From contig NZ_JJMU01000026.1 in the NCBI RefSeq assembly GCF_000757725.1, forward strand, positions 35,000-98,999: DNA of 64,000 bases, given 5' to 3'. This DNA comes from Sphingobacterium deserti. GTDB lineage: Bacteria; Bacteroidota; Bacteroidia; Sphingobacteriales; Sphingobacteriaceae. The notes beneath the pieces are model-generated. The model was not told the DNA's origin. It worked only from the letters and a program-made list of their open reading frames with translations, and did not search any database. Positions 46,564-53,399 of this stretch are shown here, one piece after another. The position numbers were made by a program, and so were the translations under genes. Position 1 is the first letter of the stretch; each line of letters begins with the position of its first letter.

Positions 46564-46577
46564 GATAAACACACAGA

Positions 46578-46620
46578 AAAATATCCGATTTGCTTGTTGA
46601 TAGTCAATCGGATATTTTAT
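46578..46620 (+). terminator. Hairpin between SusD 2 and the phosphoesterase fusion (attenuator-like)
   Basis: A 13-bp perfect stem (46578-46590 with 46606-46618) has a 15-nt loop but only a short T run. It could terminate part of the transcripts or protect the susCD 3' end while letting some polymerase through. Its position rules out a start codon at 46594. Confidence 0.65.
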
Positions 46621-46638
46621 ATGCGATTCAAAATTTAT

Positions 46639-48489
46639 ATGAGTAAAATTCTTCTAATTTTTGCGATTTGTCTTGTACATGCTGTTTACGCCCAGCAACC
46701 GTTCAAGTTTGCGCAAGTGACTGATACGCATGTAGGCGGAGCGACAGGCGCTGATGATTTGCGACGTACCGTAAAAGATCTGAATAAGCAGACAGACATT
46801 GACTTCGTCATACTTTCCGGCGACGTCACAGAATTCGGTTCAGACGAGGAATTGCGCCTAGCTAAACAAATTTTGGATAGTCTTCACCTACCGCTGTATG
46901 TTATTCCGGGCAACCATGATAGTAACTGGTCTGAAAGTGGGGCTAATTCGTTCCGTAAGATCTTTGGGAGCGAAACATTCTTCTTTCGGCACAAGGGCTA
47001 TATGTTTATGGGCACCACATCGGGCCCCAACATGCGTATGGGGCCAGGGCAGATTCCACGTGAAAATCTCGTTTGGATGGACTCTGTCTTTGCTGCCAAT
47101 CCAGATGTGGAGACGCCGCTCATTTATATAAACCACTATCCGCAAGACTCATCGCTAAACAACTGGTATGAGGCAATCGATCGATTGAAGTCAAGAAATA
47201 CACAGCTCATGATGTGTGGGCACGGACATATCAATAAGGTTTACGATTGGGAAGGAATTCCAGGAGTCATGGGACGATCCAATTTACGTGCAAAAGATAC
47301 GGTTGGCGGATACAACGTCATCCAAATAGCAAATGGAAGAGCGCGTTATGAGGTTCGCAAACCGTCAGCACTAGAAGGGAAGGTTTGGGCAACAATACAT
47401 TTAAAAAATCATGCTTTTGCCAAGCAGACCCAGCAATATAAACGACCTAGCTACACGGTAAATACGTCCTACGCGAATCAAGTAGAGGAGGTTTGGCGAT
47501 ATCAGGATGATGCTGATTTAGGAGCTGGTTTTGCAAGTTACAAGAGGCTAGTGATTACAGGTAATACGGCGGGAGCAGTTTTTGCTTTGCATGCTGATAA
47601 CGGAAAAAAAGTGTGGTCTTTTCAAACTGCTGGTAAGATTTACTCCACAGCAGCTGTATGGAAAAACATAGTTGTTGTTGGCTCCTCAGACGGGCAGGTG
47701 TATGGTCTTGATGCGGGGAGTGGTCAAGAAAAGTGGCGGCTTAAAACAGAAAAAGCAGTGCTTGGAAGTCCGATTATCGCAAATGGCGTTGCATTTATTG
47801 GCGCTTCAGATGGGGTGTTTCGCGCCGTCGACGTTGCGTCTGGGCGCGTGAAATGGACGTTTGACAAAGTTAGTGGATATGTATCTGCTCGTCCAACGTT
47901 GTATAAAGGTTTTGTAATCTTTGGATCTTGGGAAAATGGCTTTTATGCATTAAACCAAAAATCAGGAGCGCTGGAATGGAGCTGGAATAACGGACATAGC
48001 AACCGCATGTTTTCTGCGGCGGCGTGCTATCCAGTGGCTGTTCATGATCGCATATTTGTGGTGGCGCCTGATCGCTACATGACTTGCCTCAATGCAAAAG
48101 ATGGTCAGGTAATCTGGCGGGAAAAACGCGATAGCATTCGCGTTCGAGAATCTATGGGGCTGTCGCGAGATGCGCGTATGATCTACGTGAAGACAATGGA
48201 TGGAAATTTGCTTGGGGTGGATTCAAAAAGTCCGGAAATGCGTGTTTGTTGGCGATCCACTTTGCAGCTTCCTTATGAACTAAATCCATCGGCGATAGCC
48301 AGCATGGGCAATCAAGTCCTAGTACCGAGCCACTCGGGGCTTATTTCAGGAGTTAGCAGTCGTACAGGAGATGTTTTATGGCAATACAAGCTATCTAATG
48401 CGTTGCTAAACCCCATATTGATTACTGGAAAGGAAGATGTGATAGTATCCGCGATGGATGGTGTGATTGTGAAATTAAAGATCCACTAA
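46639..48489 (+). CDS. Exported metallophosphoesterase fused to a PQQ-type beta-propeller
   Basis: A signal peptide ends near HAVYAQ. Residues ~20-225 form a calcineurin-like phosphoesterase with all metal motifs: AQVTDTHVGG, LSGDVTEFG, PGNHDS, INHYP and MCGHGHIN. From about residue 290 a quinoprotein-like propeller follows, with repeats such as VFALHADNGKKVWSFQTAGK and VYGLDAGSGQEKWRLKTEKA. True quinoprotein catalytic residues are not evident, so the propeller is probably a binding platform, as in BamB. I chose the ATG at 46639, though 46621 is possible. It sits behind SusCD pair 2 and may remove phosphate from the imported ligand. Confidence 0.85.
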   Translation: MSKILLIFAICLVHAVYAQQPFKFAQVTDTHVGGATGADDLRRTVKDLNKQTDIDFVILSGDVTEFGSDEELRLAKQILDSLHLPLYVIPGNHDSNWSESGANSFRKIFGSETFFFRHKGYMFMGTTSGPNMRMGPGQIPRENLVWMDSVFAANPDVETPLIYINHYPQDSSLNNWYEAIDRLKSRNTQLMMCGHGHINKVYDWEGIPGVMGRSNLRAKDTVGGYNVIQIANGRARYEVRKPSALEGKVWATIHLKNHAFAKQTQQYKRPSYTVNTSYANQVEEVWRYQDDADLGAGFASYKRLVITGNTAGAVFALHADNGKKVWSFQTAGKIYSTAAVWKNIVVVGSSDGQVYGLDAGSGQEKWRLKTEKAVLGSPIIANGVAFIGASDGVFRAVDVASGRVKWTFDKVSGYVSARPTLYKGFVIFGSWENGFYALNQKSGALEWSWNNGHSNRMFSAAACYPVAVHDRIFVVAPDRYMTCLNAKDGQVIWREKRDSIRVRESMGLSRDARMIYVKTMDGNLLGVDSKSPEMRVCWRSTLQLPYELNPSAIASMGNQVLVPSHSGLISGVSSRTGDVLWQYKLSNALLNPILITGKEDVIVSAMDGVIVKLKIH

Positions 48490-48820
48490 ACCTGATTGAC
48501 CTTTCTCAGTGACCCTTAACCTATGGAGTTAAGCCAAAGTGTTTTACGGAACGGTTAGCCTTTGATGAAAAAAAATAGTAACAGGAAAATTACTTTTTTT
48601 ACAACCCTGATCTTTTATACATATAAAATATCTAAGTTTGACGTTTAGTAAATGCATGGTTAACGATATGAAGGGAAATTAAGGCGTCTCTGCTATTTTT
48701 TTCGTCGAATACGAAACAATAAGAAAAGAGGAAGCTAAAAAAGATGCGTTTTTATGCATGTTTCTGATTGAAATTTGCATATTTGTATAATCGAATAATT
48801 GTAGATTTTTGCTGTAACAT
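48490..48820. other. Regulatory intergenic region upstream of murQ
   Basis: No gene is visible in these 331 AT-rich bases. They hold an exact -7 box at 48633-48640 and an AT-rich stretch before the murQ ATG. No convincing terminator for the phosphoesterase gene was found. Confidence 0.5.
48633..48640 (+). promoter_or_regulatory. Candidate -7 promoter box for murQ
   Basis: TAAGTTTG is an exact TAnnTTTG box, 181 bases before the murQ ATG. Confidence 0.35.
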
Positions 48821-49636
48821 ATGATACGAATTACGGAAAAGGAGTCGAATCACCAAGACTTAGATAAAATGTCTGTTCATGATCTTTTAACAAATATGAA
48901 CGACGAAGATAAAACAGTTCCACATGCGGTGGAGCAAGCTATTCCGCAATTGGAAGCATTAGTCACTGCTACAGTAGAAAACATGAAGCAGGGAGGACGT
49001 TTGTTTTACATCGGGGCAGGTACGAGCGGCCGGCTGGGAATCTTAGATGCTTCGGAATGTCCGCCCACATTCGGTGTGCCATTTGATTGGGTTATCGGAT
49101 TGATCGCAGGCGGCGACAAGGCCATTCGTAAAGCTGTCGAATTTGCTGAAGATGATACCGAGCAGGCATGGAAAGATATGCAGGAATATGGTATGAGCAA
49201 GCATGATGTTGTAATTGGCATTGCGGCATCCGGCACGACTCCGTATGTGGTGGGTGGCTTGAAACGGGCAAATGAAGAGGGCTTGGTAACAGGTTGTATC
49301 GTTTGCAATAGTGGCTCGCCAATAGCAGAGGTAGCGCAATATCCTGTCGAAGTGGTTGTGGGCCCTGAGTTTGTAACGGGTTCCACACGCATGAAATCAG
49401 GCACAGCACAAAAGCTAATCCTAAACATGCTAAGCACCTCGGTTATGATCCAGATGGGGCGCGTGAAAGGGAACAAAATGGTTGATATGCAGTTGTCTAA
49501 CATAAAGCTCGTGGCTCGTGGTGTACGTATGGTTATGGATGAAACAGGTGCTGATGAGGAAACTGCAACGGCCTTATTAGAGCGCTACGGAAACGTCCGC
49601 GAAGCGATAGAAAATAGTAAAGCATTCAAAGAGTAG
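48821..49636 (+). CDS. murQ: N-acetylmuramic acid 6-phosphate etherase
   Basis: MurQ removes the lactyl ether from MurNAc-6-P to give GlcNAc-6-P, the substrate of the NagA encoded 16 kb upstream. The 271-residue SIS-domain protein carries the diagnostic FYIGAGTSGRLGILDASECP, PPTFGVPFDWVIGLIAGG, GIAASGTTPYV and VTGSTRMKSGTAQKLILNM. It is slightly shorter than E. coli MurQ (298), lacking some C-terminal helix. A sodium:solute symporter follows after 48 bases, the same pairing as in the MurNAc salvage genes of Tannerella, though the muramyl kinase gene of that system is not here. Confidence 0.95.
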   Translation: MIRITEKESNHQDLDKMSVHDLLTNMNDEDKTVPHAVEQAIPQLEALVTATVENMKQGGRLFYIGAGTSGRLGILDASECPPTFGVPFDWVIGLIAGGDKAIRKAVEFAEDDTEQAWKDMQEYGMSKHDVVIGIAASGTTPYVVGGLKRANEEGLVTGCIVCNSGSPIAEVAQYPVEVVVGPEFVTGSTRMKSGTAQKLILNMLSTSVMIQMGRVKGNKMVDMQLSNIKLVARGVRMVMDETGADEETATALLERYGNVREAIENSKAFKE

Positions 49637-49684
49637 TGGACAGCTACTACTCGCTAACCCCTTCTTATTTTTCAATTATTAACG

Positions 49685-51172
49685 ATGTCACCACTTATAC
49701 TCCTAGCCTTTTTATTTGTTTATTTTGGATTGCTGTTAAGTGTTTCTTATTTCACATCCAGAAACACATCTGATAATTCTACATTCTTCGTCGCAAACAG
49801 AAATTCCAAATGGTACATGGTCGCCTTTGGGATGATCGGAACCGCGCTATCTGGCGTTACTTTTATTTCCGTTCCGGGAGCCGTTGGGACTTCGAATTTT
49901 AGTTATTTTCAGTTTGTATTAGGTAATGCTCTTGGTTTTCTCGTTATAGCTTACGTCTTGTTGCCCTTGTATTATCGCATGAATCTAACCTCTATTTATA
50001 CCTATTTAGAGGAACGTTTAGGGCATAAAAGTTACAAAACGGGAGCGATGATTTTTCTTGTGTCACGTACCATTGGATCTGCATTTCGACTTTATCTTGT
50101 TGCCATCATTCTCCAAAAATTTATTTTCGACGCCTGGAATGTACCGTTCGGCATTACCGTAGCAGGATGTTTGGGCCTCATTTGGCTGTACACCAATAAA
50201 GGCGGGCTAAAAACGATAATCATTACGGACACCTTGCAAACATTTTGTTTGCTATTAGCCGTGTTGTTGTCCATCTACTTCATGGCTGACGGACTAGGGA
50301 TAAATGTTTTGGAAGCATTCGAGCGTGTGAAGGATAGTTCTTACGCACAGATCTTTGTCTGGGAAGATTTTCTGGGAAATAAAAGCCACTTTTGGAAACA
50401 TGTGATAGGCGGCGCTTTCGTTACGATAGCCATGACAGGTTTGGATCAAGACCTGATGCAAAAGAATCTCAGCATGCGTACCATCGGCGAGGCGCAGAAA
50501 AATATGTTGACGTTTACGTCTGTATTTGTGGTCATCAATCTTTTTTTCCTAGCTGTCGGCGCTCTGCTTTACATTTATGTAGGCGAGAAAGGCATCGATA
50601 TCACTATGTTGCGCACGCCTGATTATCTCTACCCCGAAATTGCATTGAATAATCTTTCGATTGCTGCAGGTATAGTATTTATGATGGGCCTTACGGCAGC
50701 AACCTTTGCAACGACAGACTCTGCATTGACCGCGTTGACCACCTCGTATTGTGTAGACTTTTTGAATTTCAACAAAAAAGAAAATCCAAATGATCCGGCT
50801 TTAGTGCGCCAACGGAATGTCGTGCATCTTGTCTTCAGTGTGGTGATGCTTATTGTGATCCTTCTTTTCCGGTTGATCAATGATGATTCGGTAGTTACGG
50901 CTATTTTCACCGCGGCAAGCTATACATATGGACCGCTATTAGGGTTGTTTGCTTTTGGTATCCTGACAAAGTACGCCGTGAATGATAAGCTAGTGCCATA
51001 CTTTTGCTTGATTTCTCCAGCAATTTGGTTTGTGTTGAATACGTACTATATTATTCCGCATACGAGCTATCGTATAGGCTTTGAGCTTATTGTGTACAAT
51101 GCATTCACCATTATCCTTATGCTTTTTGCCACGTCTCCAGGTAAGCTGGCGAAAGACGCACGTAAATTTTAA
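49685..51172 (+). CDS. Sodium:solute symporter, probable amino-sugar importer (MurT-like)
   Basis: The 495-residue inner-membrane protein of the SSS family has about 13 helices. It opens FVYFGLLLSVSYFTSRNTSD and has SGVTFISVPGAVG near the sodium site, MTGLDQDLMQKNLSM and TAATFATTDSALTALTTSYC in the later core helices. SSS members carry sugars, sialic acids, amino acids or vitamins. Co-location with murQ makes MurNAc or a related muropeptide sugar the best guess. Confidence 0.87.
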   Translation: MSPLILLAFLFVYFGLLLSVSYFTSRNTSDNSTFFVANRNSKWYMVAFGMIGTALSGVTFISVPGAVGTSNFSYFQFVLGNALGFLVIAYVLLPLYYRMNLTSIYTYLEERLGHKSYKTGAMIFLVSRTIGSAFRLYLVAIILQKFIFDAWNVPFGITVAGCLGLIWLYTNKGGLKTIIITDTLQTFCLLLAVLLSIYFMADGLGINVLEAFERVKDSSYAQIFVWEDFLGNKSHFWKHVIGGAFVTIAMTGLDQDLMQKNLSMRTIGEAQKNMLTFTSVFVVINLFFLAVGALLYIYVGEKGIDITMLRTPDYLYPEIALNNLSIAAGIVFMMGLTAATFATTDSALTALTTSYCVDFLNFNKKENPNDPALVRQRNVVHLVFSVVMLIVILLFRLINDDSVVTAIFTAASYTYGPLLGLFAFGILTKYAVNDKLVPYFCLISPAIWFVLNTYYIIPHTSYRIGFELIVYNAFTIILMLFATSPGKLAKDARKF

Positions 51173-51213
51173 AATTATTTAATAAAGAATTTCGTCTAGA
51201 CTGTTCAAAAAAT

Positions 51214-51221
51214 TATCTTTG
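51214..51221 (+). promoter_or_regulatory. -7 promoter box for tRNA-Val(GAC)
   Basis: TATCTTTG lies 23 bases before the mature tRNA 5' end. A TTTC about 20 bases further upstream is a possible weak -33. Confidence 0.6.
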
Positions 51222-51244
51222 TGCATCTTAAAGAGATTCAAGCC

Positions 51245-51319
51245 GGGAAATTAGCTCAGCTGGTTTAGAGCACTACCTCGACAAGGTAGGGGTCACTGGT
51301 TCGAACCCAGTATTTCCCA
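51245..51319 (+). tRNA. tRNA-Val(GAC) with C at position 33
   Basis: A 75-nt cloverleaf folds with no mispairs in the arms: acceptor GGGAAAT/ATTTCCC, D arm GCTC/GAGC, anticodon stem CTACC/GGTAG, T arm ACTGG/CCAGT, discriminator A. The anticodon loop TCGACAA gives anticodon GAC at 51280-51282. Position 33, almost always T in elongator tRNAs, is C (51279). CCA is not encoded. Confidence 0.88.
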
Positions 51320-51326
51320 CTTCACA

Positions 51327-51358
51327 AAAGTCCGATCCGTTATAGGTCGGATTTTTTT
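51327..51358 (+). terminator. Terminator after tRNA-Val(GAC)
   Basis: TCCGATC (51331-51337) pairs with GGTCGGA (51345-51351), including one G-T pair, and seven T follow. Confidence 0.82.
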
Positions 51359-51420
51359 ATACCAAATCAATGGCCATTGACAGCTCTTCACGGCTCATGC
51401 CGAATTTATCAAGGGCATAA

Positions 51421-51609
51421 TTCTATACTATAATTTCCTTACTTTATCAGGATGAATTCGTATCGCTCAACGTAATGAGGGAATGTGAAGCCGCCGATCT
51501 TATTAACGACTTCGATAAACTACCTAAAGCATTTTGCTTATTGGGATATTTTAAAGACTTAGGGATCTGTGAATTTATAAAAGTCCACCCGTCTCACAAA
51601 CTTGTATAA
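51421..51609 (+). pseudogene. Possible gene remnant downstream of tRNA-Val(GAC)
   Basis: A frame open from 51421 to a TAA at 51607-51609 encodes 62 codons. It reads like real protein (an AADLINDFDKLPKAFCLLGY segment followed by FKDLGICEFIKVHP) but has its first ATG only at 51475. I recognise no family. Its place beside a tRNA and a toxin-antitoxin module suggests the tail of a decayed mobile or accessory gene. Confidence 0.35.
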
Positions 51610-51727
51610 TATCGCAGGGTTTCATAAATTTACATAACATGATTGTTGTATAGCTATTCTAAGATACTCGATATACATATCAGTGAATAAACTAAGAATA
51701 TGGATGCAAATAAATACTAATGTTGAT

Positions 51728-51919
51728 ATGAAAACACTTACAATTGAACTACCTGAGGAAGAAACTAAACTGTTTAAGCAACTTCTAAAAAAGTTAAATG
51801 GCCGCATTATCTCCCAGAATGATACTCCTAATAAAGAGACTGTTAATGCTATGGAAGAGTTGAAACAAGGTAAAGGCGTCAAATTTTCAAGTGTATCAGA
51901 ACTTTTTAAAAGTGTGTAA
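51728..51919 (+). CDS. Putative type II antitoxin
   Basis: The product has 63 residues from the ATG at 51728; the longer frame starts with GTG at 51683 and adds a sequence with no family features. MKTLTIELPEEETKLFKQLL is a beta-strand plus helix opening of the ribbon-helix-helix kind, followed by a charged, probably disordered tail (VKFSSVSELFKSV) that would wrap the toxin. The toxin gene starts 3 bases after its stop, the normal antitoxin-first order. Confidence 0.78.
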   Translation: MKTLTIELPEEETKLFKQLLKKLNGRIISQNDTPNKETVNAMEELKQGKGVKFSSVSELFKSV

Positions 51920-51922
51920 ATT

Positions 51923-52204
51923 ATGTTTCAAATTGTAGCGTCAACAAAGTTTCTGAAAGATTTAAAACTTTTGAAAAAGCGTAGTAGGGCTGATTTTGAT
52001 TTGTTAGAGGCATTTATTACGAAGTTATCAATTTCTGGACATGAGGGAGTTGATAAAAAGCATAGACCACACAAATTAAAAGGTGAATATAGCGGTTATT
52101 GGGAATGCCATGTTAAGCCAGATCTATTACTCATTTGGAATGAAAACTCAGAAATATTGCTCTTAGAACTTGTTAGAACGGGAACTCATTCTGATCTATT
52201 TTAG
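51923..52204 (+). CDS. YafQ-family type II toxin (mRNA interferase)
   Basis: The 93-residue RelE-superfamily toxin matches YafQ closely: KKHRPHKLKGEYSGYWECHV followed by KPDLLLIWN and the C-terminal LVRTGTHSDLF. YafQ cuts mRNA in the ribosome A site using conserved His residues; His in KHRPHKL and THSDLF are present. An intact length and clean coding frame suggest a functional module. It is paired with the antitoxin gene just upstream. Base composition looks AT-richer than the neighbouring housekeeping genes, in keeping with an acquired module. Confidence 0.9.
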   Translation: MFQIVASTKFLKDLKLLKKRSRADFDLLEAFITKLSISGHEGVDKKHRPHKLKGEYSGYWECHVKPDLLLIWNENSEILLLELVRTGTHSDLF

Positions 52205-52222
52205 TATAGACCCTAATAAACA

Positions 52223-52485
52223 ATGCTATCGAAATTGAACGTCGAAGGGTTGGTCTGGAGCTTTCCAAAAATGCCCAATAGGATCGACGGAACGATATTG
52301 AATAATCAAAAAAAATTACCTCCTAAACCCAGAATTTTCCGCATAGAGGAGTTTTATATCATCTATCAAAAGATATAAAGATAATTCGCGGGCAAGTAAG
52401 CTCCGAAAATATTCCTGTTAAACGTGAAATTCCATATGAAGTCTTACCCTTTTTTAATGTTTTATCCGGCACTACCTCTAGCTTG
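52223..52485 (+). pseudogene. Possible frameshifted gene remnant downstream of the toxin gene
   Basis: An ATG frame from 52223 to a TAA at 52376-52378 (51 codons, ending RIFRIEEFYIIYQKI) is followed in the next frame by KDIKIIRGQVSSENIPVKRE and IPYEVLPFFNVLSG up to a TAG at 52483-52485. Joining the two near 52370 would give one continuous protein-like reading. I recognise no family; this may be a decayed accessory gene. Confidence 0.35.
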
Positions 52486-52505
52486 TAGGACAGAAAAAAA
52501 TAAGT

Positions 52506-52513
52506 TATGTTTG
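52506..52513 (+). promoter_or_regulatory. -7 promoter box for purine nucleoside phosphorylase
   Basis: TATGTTTG is an exact TAnnTTTG box, 21 bases before the ATG. Confidence 0.5.
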
Positions 52514-52533
52514 AATAAACAGATTAACATCCC

Positions 52534-53349
52534 ATGTATCACTTAATTATAGAAGCGGTTACCGCAATTCGCCGGAAAATTGGCGACTTCAACCCTGAGT
52601 TTGGCATTATACTGGGCACCGGCTTGGGTAAGTTAGTCGACGAAATCGATGTGGACTATCAGCTCATGTATTCCAATGTCCCCAACTTTCCAATTTCTAC
52701 AGTGGAGTTTCACACCGGAAAGCTCATTTTCGGGAAGCTGAATGGGAGGAATGTCGTCGCCATGCAGGGTCGCTTACACTATTATGAAGGCTATAATATG
52801 CAAGAGATTACATTTCCGGTACGCGTAATGAAAGCTTTGGGAATACAAAAACTGTTCGTATCAAATGCGTCTGGATCGCTCAACCCAAGTATTCTGAAAG
52901 GCGATATAGGCATTATAGACGATCATATTAATTTGCTGCCGGATAATCCGTTGCGCGGACCAAATGATGAAGACTTTGGTCCGCGCTTTCCCGATATGAG
53001 CCAACCATATAATCAGGAAATGATTCATCATGCCCTCGACATAGCAGATAAATTAAAAATTAGAGCACATAAAGTCGTTTATGTTTCTGCGCCAGGACCA
53101 AATCTGGAAACGCGAGCAGAATACCGCTACATGCGCATTATTGGGGGAGATATCGTGGGGATGAGTACAGTGCCGGAAGTTATTGTAGCTAATCATATGG
53201 GAATTCCTGTATTTGCGATATCAGTAATAACAGATGAAGGATTTCATTCAGATTTGAAGCCCGTGTCCTTAAAAGAAATTATTGAAGTGGCAGCCGCTGC
53301 AGAGCCAAAAATGACAAAGATTTTAAAAGAATTAATAGCATTGCAATAA
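52534..53349 (+). CDS. Purine nucleoside phosphorylase (PNP-I, trimeric type)
   Basis: The enzyme cleaves inosine/guanosine with phosphate to the base and ribose-1-P for purine salvage. The 271-residue protein shows FGIILGTGLGKLV (phosphate loop), VEFHTGKLIFG, MQGRLHYYEGYNMQEITFPV, VSNASGSLN (base pocket), and the GMSTVPEVIVANHMG segment near the ribose site. It matches the mammalian-like PunA branch rather than hexameric DeoD. The Porin_10 gene follows 50 bases later but with its own -7 box. Confidence 0.93.
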   Translation: MYHLIIEAVTAIRRKIGDFNPEFGIILGTGLGKLVDEIDVDYQLMYSNVPNFPISTVEFHTGKLIFGKLNGRNVVAMQGRLHYYEGYNMQEITFPVRVMKALGIQKLFVSNASGSLNPSILKGDIGIIDDHINLLPDNPLRGPNDEDFGPRFPDMSQPYNQEMIHHALDIADKLKIRAHKVVYVSAPGPNLETRAEYRYMRIIGGDIVGMSTVPEVIVANHMGIPVFAISVITDEGFHSDLKPVSLKEIIEVAAAAEPKMTKILKELIALQ

Positions 53350-53365
53350 ATGAAAATTTTAGCCT

Positions 53366-53373
53366 TATTTTTG
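53366..53373 (+). promoter_or_regulatory. -7 promoter box for the Porin_10 gene
   Basis: TATTTTTG is an exact TAnnTTTG box 26 bases before the ATG at 53400. A TTG 22 bases upstream could serve as a weak -33. Confidence 0.45.
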
Positions 53374-53399
53374 GCAATATTTTAAGAACAAAGGCATTG

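Noticed and set aside
51245..52533. Integrated element with tRNA attachment sites
   Set aside because: No integrase and no second copy of the tRNA 3' end could be found, so only remnants and a toxin-antitoxin pair are claimed.
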